A stretch of 11,349 bases of DNA, taken from assembly GCA_947476855.1 (NCBI GenBank), contig CANJSR010000127.1, forward strand, positions 1-11,349, read 5' to 3'. This document shows, piece after piece, positions 6,805 through 11,349 of the stretch. Within the stretch, counting starts at the first letter, position 1. Each line of letters starts with the position of its first letter. The notes beneath the pieces were generated by a model, which had not been told where the DNA came from, made no database searches, and saw only the letters and a program-made list of their open reading frames with translations. A program made the translations under genes and the position numbers. The DNA comes from Acetobacteraceae bacterium. Its GTDB lineage: Bacteria > Pseudomonadota > Alphaproteobacteria > Acetobacterales > Acetobacteraceae.

Positions 6805-7572
6805 TCAGGCGGACTTGGACTTCAACTGCTCAAGCTGGGACTTCGCGCCGGCGATCATGCAGGACAGGTCGGACGTCAGCATGACCATGTCGAAGCCGCG
6901 CTTCACGGCACCCGCCGCGAAGTCGGCGGCGGCGCAATGCATGACGCACTTGATGCCGGCCTTGTGCGCGGCGGCCAGGATCTTGTCGCAGGTGGCCATG
7001 TGCAGCGGATCGGGGTTGTCCGCGCGCGGGGCCATGCCCAGGGCAAAGGACAGGTCGGCCGGTCCGATATAGACGGCATCGAGGCCAGGCGTCGCGCAGA
7101 TGGCGTCGAGGTTGGCGATGCCTTCCTTCGTTTCGATCATGGCCATCACCACGATCTCGTCATTCGCGTTCGCCACGTAGTCGGCGCCACCGTAATGAAC
7201 GGCGCGGACGGGACCGTTGGAGCGCATGCCGACCGGCGGATAGCGGCACGCTGAAACGGCCTTCGCGGCTTCCTCGGCATTGTTCACCAGCGGCACGATG
7301 ATCGCATAGGCGCCAAGGTCGAGCGCCTTCATGATCGCCGCGGGATCGTTCCACGCCACGCGCACGACCGGCACCGTGTCGGTCTGGGAAATCGCCTGCA
7401 GCATGGGGCCGACGTCACTCATTTCCGCGGTGCCGTGCTGGAGGTCGACGCAGAGGGCATCGAAGCCCAGGCGTGCCATGACCTCGGCCGTCATGCCGTG
7501 GGCCACGGACAGCCAGCCCAGTGTTACGCATTGGCCGTCACGCCACATCTGCTTGATCTTGTTGGGTCGCAT
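6805..7572 (-). CDS. HpcH/HpaI-type class II 2-oxo-acid aldolase
   Basis: A 255-residue cytosolic enzyme matching the full length of HpaI-like pyruvate aldolases (4-hydroxy-2-oxoheptanedioate or 2-dehydro-3-deoxyglucarate aldolases), which reversibly split a 4-hydroxy-2-oxo acid into pyruvate and an aldehyde. Visible residues are Asp43 and His46 in VDLQHG (the general-base dyad), Arg71 in VVRVAW, and the divalent-metal ligands Glu147 in AMIETKEG and Asp173 in IGPADLS. RYPPVGMRSNGPVRA at 110-124 is the conserved glycine/arginine loop. The usual DxEHG motif is DLQHG here, with Gln45 replacing Glu. The start at 7572 is supported by GGAGG seven bases upstream; an upstream in-frame ATG would add 26 unlike residues. 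It is divergent from the PhyH gene, and both may answer to the same signal. The substrate is not predictable. Confidence 0.9.
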   Translation of the reverse strand: MRPNKIKQMWRDGQCVTLGWLSVAHGMTAEVMARLGFDALCVDLQHGTAEMSDVGPMLQAISQTDTVPVVRVAWNDPAAIMKALDLGAYAIIVPLVNNAEEAAKAVSACRYPPVGMRSNGPVRAVHYGGADYVANANDEIVVMAMIETKEGIANLDAICATPGLDAVYIGPADLSFALGMAPRADNPDPLHMATCDKILAAAHKAGIKCVMHCAAADFAAGAVKRGFDMVMLTSDLSCMIAGAKSQLEQLKSKSA

Positions 7573-7800
7573 CGTCTTACCTCCGGTGTTGTTCATTGAT
7601 CCGACGAACGGATTGTCCTGTCTCGCAAGCGCGCCGTCTGGAGCAATCAAGGGCTACGCTGGTGCAGCTATACACAAGCCGGCCAGGGGCCAATAGTCGC
7701 CCCGCCCGGGCGCCTGGTTACTCTGCTGGCAGCGGCTTGTCAGGGGCCGGGAACCCGCACACCATGCCAGCCAAAGCGGGCATCGAGACGGGAGGATGGG
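7573..7800. other. 228-bp divergent promoter region (aldolase and PhyH genes)
   Basis: This region has no gene. It contains a small inverted repeat ATCCG-acgaa-CGGAT (7599-7613) just upstream of the aldolase ribosome-binding site, a CTATACACAAG element (7668-7678) similar to one upstream of the isochorismatase-family gene, and a GC-rich CGCCCGGGCG palindrome. No sigma-70 -35/-10 pair with good spacing could be picked on either strand. Confidence 0.5.
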
Positions 7801-8811
7801 ATGTTTCAGTATGAACCCTTCAGGGATTCGACCGCATACCTGAACGACGGGGCAACCCTCCGTGCCCGCCTGGCCGAGGACGGCTACCTGTTCCTGCGCG
7901 GCCTGTTGCCACGCCAGGCGATCCTGGATGTGCGGGCCAGGCTGCTGCGCAAGGCGGCCGCGGGCGGCTGGGTGGAACCGGGTTCGGATGGCATCGCCAA
8001 TCCCGCCGCCGCCTGCAAGGACCCCGAGCCCGGCTACATGGCGGTGTTCCGGGGGCTGTGGTCGGATGAGGCGTTGCACCGTCTCCGCATCGATCCGCGC
8101 GTGCTGGCCTTCTTCGACCGGACCTTGGGGGAGCGTGCGCTGGCCCATCCGATGTTCGTGCAGCGCAACATTTTCCCCCAGTCCGACGCCTTCGACTTCA
8201 CTACCGGCATCCACCAGGATCGCGTCCATATCGGCGGCGCGACCAGCTATGCCATGTGGATGCCGCTCGGGGATTGCCCGCGGGAGATGGGGGCGCTCGC
8301 GGTCGCCGCCGGGTCGCATCACCAGGGGATCCTGCCGACCCGGGTTGGCTCGGGCGCCGGCGGGATGGACATCGCCGTCCCGATCCCGGGCACCTGGGTC
8401 ACGGGCGACTTCGCGGCGGGGGATGCGCTGATCTTCAAGGATGTGACCGTCCACAAGGCGCTGCCGAACCGGACGCGATCGCTGCGGCTGTCGTTCGACG
8501 CGCGCTATCAGAAACTGAGCGAACCGGTCGCCGATACGAACCTGGTTCCCTATTCCGGCTGCGGCACATGGGATGACGTGTATCGCGGCTGGTCGGGGCA
8601 GGGGGGCCAGTACTACTGGAAGGATATGCCGATCCAGGCGGTGCCGTTGGATCGATCCCATTACGAACGCCGGGATGCCATGGCGTTCGAAATGGCGGAG
8701 GCCGGAGATCGCGCCGCGCGGGACGCGATCCTGCGCATCATCCAGCGCGACCCGGTGGCGGAAAAACGGGAACGGGCGGAGCGGTTGCTGGTGTTGCTGG
8801 ACGGCGGGTGA
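7801..8811 (+). CDS. PhyH-family Fe(II)/2-oxoglutarate-dependent dioxygenase
   Basis: A 336-residue cytosolic enzyme of the phytanoyl-CoA dioxygenase group, which hydroxylates small molecules using iron, O2 and 2-oxoglutarate. The facial triad is visible: His138 and Asp140 in GIHQDRVHI and the distal His218 in FKDVTVHKAL. Arg229 (LRLSFDARY), 11 residues after the distal His, is positioned to bind the 2-oxoglutarate carboxylate. The jelly-roll strands between carry MWMPLGD and MGALAVAAGSHHQG, as in the family. The N-terminal DGYLFLRGLLP is the typical opening. Start ATG 7801 follows GGGAGG by five bases. The C-terminal ~60 residues are charged and helical (DRAARDAILRIIQRDPVAEKR), probably a family-specific tail. 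It ends 9 bp from the stop of the convergent flavin monooxygenase. The substrate is unknown; catabolic or specialised-metabolite hydroxylation are both possible. Confidence 0.88.
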   Translation: MFQYEPFRDSTAYLNDGATLRARLAEDGYLFLRGLLPRQAILDVRARLLRKAAAGGWVEPGSDGIANPAAACKDPEPGYMAVFRGLWSDEALHRLRIDPRVLAFFDRTLGERALAHPMFVQRNIFPQSDAFDFTTGIHQDRVHIGGATSYAMWMPLGDCPREMGALAVAAGSHHQGILPTRVGSGAGGMDIAVPIPGTWVTGDFAAGDALIFKDVTVHKALPNRTRSLRLSFDARYQKLSEPVADTNLVPYSGCGTWDDVYRGWSGQGGQYYWKDMPIQAVPLDRSHYERRDAMAFEMAEAGDRAARDAILRIIQRDPVAEKRERAERLLVLLDGG

Positions 8812-8820
8812 GGGGGCAGC

Positions 8821-10167
8821 CTATTCGGCGGCCCGACGATCCTGGCTGTACCGGTTCACCACCGGTCGCAGCCCCAGGTTCTCCCGCAAGGTCGTTCCCT
8901 CATATTCTTCACGGAACAATCCGCGCCGGCGCAGTTCCGGAACGACCATATCGACGAAATCCTCCCCACCGCCCGGCAATGAGGCCGGGGTGATGTTGAA
9001 CCCGTCGCAGGCCCCCGCCTCGAACATCTCCTGCATCGCATCGGCGATGTCCGCGGGCGTGCCGATCTTCGCGGACCCTGTCAGGCCGGCGCGTAGATAC
9101 AGATCACGGATGGTCGGCTTCTCCCGCCGCATGCGCTCCACGAACTGCGCGCTCAGGCTGCGGAGCTCCTGCGGACCCAGCGCATCCTCGGGCATCGGAT
9201 CATCCAGCGCATAACCCGACAGGTCACCGAAGGAACTATACAGCGACCCCAACCCCGCCAGCGGATCGATCAACGCCTGCAACTGGTCATACTTCGCCTG
9301 CGCCTCCGCCCGCGTCTGGCCCACGACGGGGCAGAATGCAGGCATGATCTTCAGGTCGTCAGGCTGGCGGCCATACTTCGCCATCCGCCCCTTCACGTCG
9401 GCATAGTAGGCGCGCGCGGCCTCGAGGGAGGTGTTGATCGCGTAGATGACATCTGCCGTCGCCGCGCCCAGTTCCCGTCCCTGGTCGGAGGCGCCGGCCT
9501 GCACGATCACCGGATGGCCCTGCGGCATGCCCGCCACGCTCAACGGACCGCGGACCTTGAAGAACCGGCCGTGATGGTTCAGCACATGCATCCGCGCTTC
9601 ATCGAAATACTGGCCGGACGCCTTGTCGAACACCAGGGCGCCGTCTTCCCAGCCGTCCCAGAGTCCCTTGACCACCTCGACAAACTCGGCGGAGCGGGCG
9701 TAGCGCGTATCGTAGTCCAGCGTCGTTTCGAGACCAAAATTCTGCGCCTCGTGCTCCGACCACGACGCCACCACATTCCATCCCGCTCGGCCCTTGCTGA
9801 TCAGGTCGAGCGTGGCAAACTTGCGGGCGAGGTTATAGGGTTCGTTGTACGTGGTGGACGCGGTCGTCACCAGACCGACATGCCGTGTGACCATGGCGAG
9901 CGCCGGGAGCAGCGTCATCGGCTCCAGCTCGATCATGTCCCGACCGGTCCGGGCGAGGGAGCCACGCGGGATGTCGCCCTGCCGGATCCCCGCGCCATCC
10001 GCGAAGAAGATCATGTCCAGCTTGCCACGTTCGGCGGTCTGCGCGCTGCGGACATAATGCTCGACATGCAGCGTGCCGTCGGCCGGCACGTCCGGATGGC
10101 GCCAGGCGGCCGGGTGGTAGCCGTGGCCGCGTATCGACAGGCCGAGACGCATCCGCCGAACCGTCAT
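8821..10167 (-). CDS. LLM-class FMNH2-dependent monooxygenase (NtaA/SnaA/DszA group)
   Basis: A 448-residue enzyme of the bacterial luciferase-like superfamily, the length typical of the NtaA/SnaA/DszA group, which oxidises substrates such as nitrilotriacetate, EDTA or dibenzothiophene sulfone with reduced flavin from a separate reductase. Landmarks in order are GYHPAAWRHP (16-25), AERGKLDMIFFAD (45-57), LEPMTLLPALAMVTRHVGL, TTYNEPYNLARKFATLD, SKGRAGWNVVASW and, later, PVIVQAGASDQGRELGA and GFNITPASLPGG near the C-terminus, all hallmarks of the group. ATG at 10167 is chosen because AGGAGA lies seven bases upstream; the frame upstream (to 10263) has no family resemblance. No flavin reductase gene is in the window, so it must be supplied elsewhere. 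It appears to be a single-gene unit. The substrate is unknown. Confidence 0.92.
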   Translation of the reverse strand: MTVRRMRLGLSIRGHGYHPAAWRHPDVPADGTLHVEHYVRSAQTAERGKLDMIFFADGAGIRQGDIPRGSLARTGRDMIELEPMTLLPALAMVTRHVGLVTTASTTYNEPYNLARKFATLDLISKGRAGWNVVASWSEHEAQNFGLETTLDYDTRYARSAEFVEVVKGLWDGWEDGALVFDKASGQYFDEARMHVLNHHGRFFKVRGPLSVAGMPQGHPVIVQAGASDQGRELGAATADVIYAINTSLEAARAYYADVKGRMAKYGRQPDDLKIMPAFCPVVGQTRAEAQAKYDQLQALIDPLAGLGSLYSSFGDLSGYALDDPMPEDALGPQELRSLSAQFVERMRREKPTIRDLYLRAGLTGSAKIGTPADIADAMQEMFEAGACDGFNITPASLPGGGEDFVDMVVPELRRRGLFREEYEGTTLRENLGLRPVVNRYSQDRRAAE

Positions 10168-10293
10168 CACTCGGTCTCCTGGAACGGAATGCTGAGGGAC
10201 ATGCGGCTTTTCTTTCAGACGGGTGGCGCGTGGCCGCGATTGTGGCTGCCCAGTGGCCTGCACACAAGATCAGCCCGCGTCCCGTCCGGACGG

Positions 10294-10566
10294 CTACTTC
10301 TTTCGGCGCAGTCTTTGGGCGTTCGCCCGAGCCGCGCGGAGATACGGCGCCATGGCGGCCGATCCGCCGAACCCGCGCATCAACGCCGCCGCGGACTGTT
10401 GGGAGGCCTTCATCTTCTCGGTGACCATTTTCTGGTACTCGGCCGCCGAACACGTGCCCCGTGCCATCGCCTGGGTCCGGTGAAAGATCGTCTCCCACGA
10501 CGCCATGGCGAGGCGGACCATCATCGCGGCCGGCGGGAAAGCCATGCGGGGGATGCGCTTTTTCAT
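10294..10566 (-). CDS. Small phasin-like conserved hypothetical protein (90 aa)
   Basis: A 90-residue basic, helix-rich protein: MKKRIPRMAFPPAAMMVRLAMASWETIFHRTQAM-type start, a central GTCSAAEYQKMVTEK segment, Ala/Met-rich helices and a strongly basic end (ARANAQRLRRKK). This SWETI..RT...M..G.CS.AEY pattern is familiar from small uncharacterised or phasin-like alphaproteobacterial proteins, but no biochemical role can be assigned. The ATG follows GAAGAGG by about eight bases, and the gene begins 21 bp after the lipoprotein stop on the same strand, so they are probably co-transcribed. The overlapping longer plus-strand frame is judged an artefact. Confidence 0.6.
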   Translation of the reverse strand: MKKRIPRMAFPPAAMMVRLAMASWETIFHRTQAMARGTCSAAEYQKMVTEKMKASQQSAAALMRGFGGSAAMAPYLRAARANAQRLRRKK

Positions 10567-10587
10567 CCGATGCCTCTTCGCCCGGCC

Positions 10588-11076
10588 CTACTGCCCGTAC
10601 CGATCCGAGCGCGGCGAATAGTCATGCCGGTCACGGGAATCATTCCGCTGTGGCGGATTGGCGCGAGGCGCCTGCCAGTTCTGCCGGGGCGGCGCCTGTT
10701 GCCACTGGTATCCGGCGGGCCGAGCGTTGGGCGGGCGCTGCGGCCGAACCTGCCCGTGGTGGAAGCCGGCGCCCGCGGGATAGCGCTGCTCCAGATGCCG
10801 CCATACGGGCTCGGGTGCTCGGCGCCACTGGCGTCGTTGATTGTAGTAGCCCCAGCTACCGCTATAGTAGACGAGGGGCACGGCGGCACCTTCCACGACA
10901 ATCGTCGGTGTTCCCTGGTTGTAGTTGTAGCCTGGATAGACCTCCGGTTCCGGAACATAGGCCGCGACCGGTTCGGGCGCGGTCTGATAGCCGTAGCCAT
11001 AGCCAACCTGTTCCGGCGCCACGACACAACCGGCCAGGGGCAGCAGAACGACTGCCAGCGCGCGACTGAAATGCAT
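10588..11076 (-). CDS. Predicted outer-membrane lipoprotein with Pro/Gln/Arg/Tyr-rich tail
   Basis: A 162-residue protein with a lipoprotein signal peptide (SRALAVVLLPLAGC); Cys17 sits in the lipobox LAGC and is followed by Val, which does not signal inner-membrane retention. The mature part has a Tyr/Gly-rich start (GYGYGYQ), a small core TIVVEGAAVPLVYYSG.WGYYN, and then a long, probably disordered Pro/Gln/Arg/Asn-rich region to the C-terminus. Such proteins are common envelope lipoproteins of unknown role in alphaproteobacteria. GGAG eight bases before the ATG supports the start. It leads a two-gene minus-strand unit with the phasin-like gene; its promoter should lie in 11077-11226, close to the left side of the IS element. 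Confidence 0.72.
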   Translation of the reverse strand: MHFSRALAVVLLPLAGCVVAPEQVGYGYGYQTAPEPVAAYVPEPEVYPGYNYNQGTPTIVVEGAAVPLVYYSGSWGYYNQRRQWRRAPEPVWRHLEQRYPAGAGFHHGQVRPQRPPNARPAGYQWQQAPPRQNWQAPRANPPQRNDSRDRHDYSPRSDRYGQ

Positions 11077-11149
11077 TGCCTGTACTCCGAGGTGACTGCG
11101 ATTGGGCCGTTGTCTTCCGGGTCAGGCGCGGCCCTCACGAATCCCCTCA

Positions 11150-11349
11150 TTTTCCCGGGTAGCGCATAGCCCCGATTCGCCGCCGTTGCGTAGGACCATC
11201 TCGTCATCCTCAACCGGACGGGATCCATGGCCGAGACGGACCGCACCAGCACTCGGATAGCCACCGTCCGCGACTTCCTCGGCGGGATATACGGCCCCGA
11301 CCTGCACGCCAAACGCATCAATGCCCTTTCGGCCGCCACACTCGGGGTC
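11150..11349 (+). mobile_element. Left part of a putative IS4-family insertion sequence (boundary uncertain)
   Basis: The transposase start implies an insertion sequence running off the right edge. Its left terminus must lie between the lipoprotein start (11076) and 11226; the stretch around 11157-11175 is a plausible place, but the terminal inverted repeat cannot be confirmed without the right end. The start coordinate is therefore approximate. Confidence 0.4.
11227..11349 (+). CDS. IS4-type transposase, N-terminal 41 residues (cut by window edge)
   Basis: The frame is open from ATG 11227 to the last base and encodes 41 residues. The segment YGPDLHAKRINALSAATLGV resembles the opening of IS4-family transposases common in Acetobacteraceae (a DLHAKRV-type motif followed by ATLGVM). 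The DDE catalytic domain would lie beyond the edge. No strong ribosome-binding site precedes the ATG. Recognition rests on a short match from memory. Confidence 0.55.
   Translation, partial: MAETDRTSTRIATVRDFLGGIYGPDLHAKRINALSAATLGV

Noticed and set aside
7684..7748. CAGGGGCC direct repeats and the CGCCCGGGCG palindrome in the aldolase/PhyH intergenic region
   Set aside because: They are short, GC-only patterns expected by chance at this base composition.
9514..11169. 551-residue plus-strand frame across the monooxygenase, phasin-like and lipoprotein genes
   Set aside because: It spans three minus-strand genes that each have ribosome-binding sites and recognisable signatures; its own composition is that of a shadow frame.

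Overview
The window looks like an accessory catabolic stretch from a GC-rich alphaproteobacterium. Codons are strongly G/C-ended throughout. An Acetobacteraceae-type Rhodospirillales host fits the amidase, the small AtzG-like and phasin-like proteins and the IS4-type transposase start, but this is an inference from protein style and was not tested by search.

Layout, left to right. (1) 2-724 (+): the last 240 residues of a secreted RTX/Ig-like repeat protein, closed by a strong hairpin. (2) 902-1600 (+): an isochorismatase-family cysteine hydrolase with a palindromic operator-like site upstream. It converges on (3) an amidase operon on the minus strand: an AtzE-like Ser-cisSer-Lys amidase (3244-1832) followed by a 57-residue AtzG/GatC-like partner (1814-1641). 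A shared hairpin separates the two units. (4) A 348-bp divergent intergenic region contains a good sigma-54-type promoter match. (5) 3593-4420 (+): an amidohydrolase-2 (LigI/fuconolactonase-like) TIM-barrel enzyme. (6) 4512-6761 (+): an exported GH13 glycosidase-like protein with five tandem ~49-residue beta repeats ahead of the catalytic barrel. (7) 7572-6805 (-): an HpcH/HpaI-type class II aldolase, convergent with the GH13 gene over a perfect 11-bp hairpin. (8) 7801-8811 (+): a PhyH-family Fe(II)/2-oxoglutarate dioxygenase. It is divergent from the aldolase and converges, 9 bp apart, on (9) 10167-8821 (-): an NtaA/SnaA/DszA-type flavin monooxygenase. (10) 11076-10294 (-): a lipoprotein and a small phasin-like protein in a probable two-gene unit. 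(11) 11227 to the edge (+): the start of an IS4-type transposase.

How the genes may work together: the central genes are hydrolytic or oxidative enzymes (C-N hydrolase, amidase, lactonase-like hydrolase, aldolase, two oxygenases) in mostly single-gene units of alternating orientation. No transporter or regulator lies in the window. The best-supported functional pair is the amidase with its AtzG-like subunit. The adjacent isochorismatase-fold hydrolase recalls biuret/ureide degradation, but the substrate is not determinable here. No tRNA, rRNA, CRISPR array or recognisable defence system was seen.
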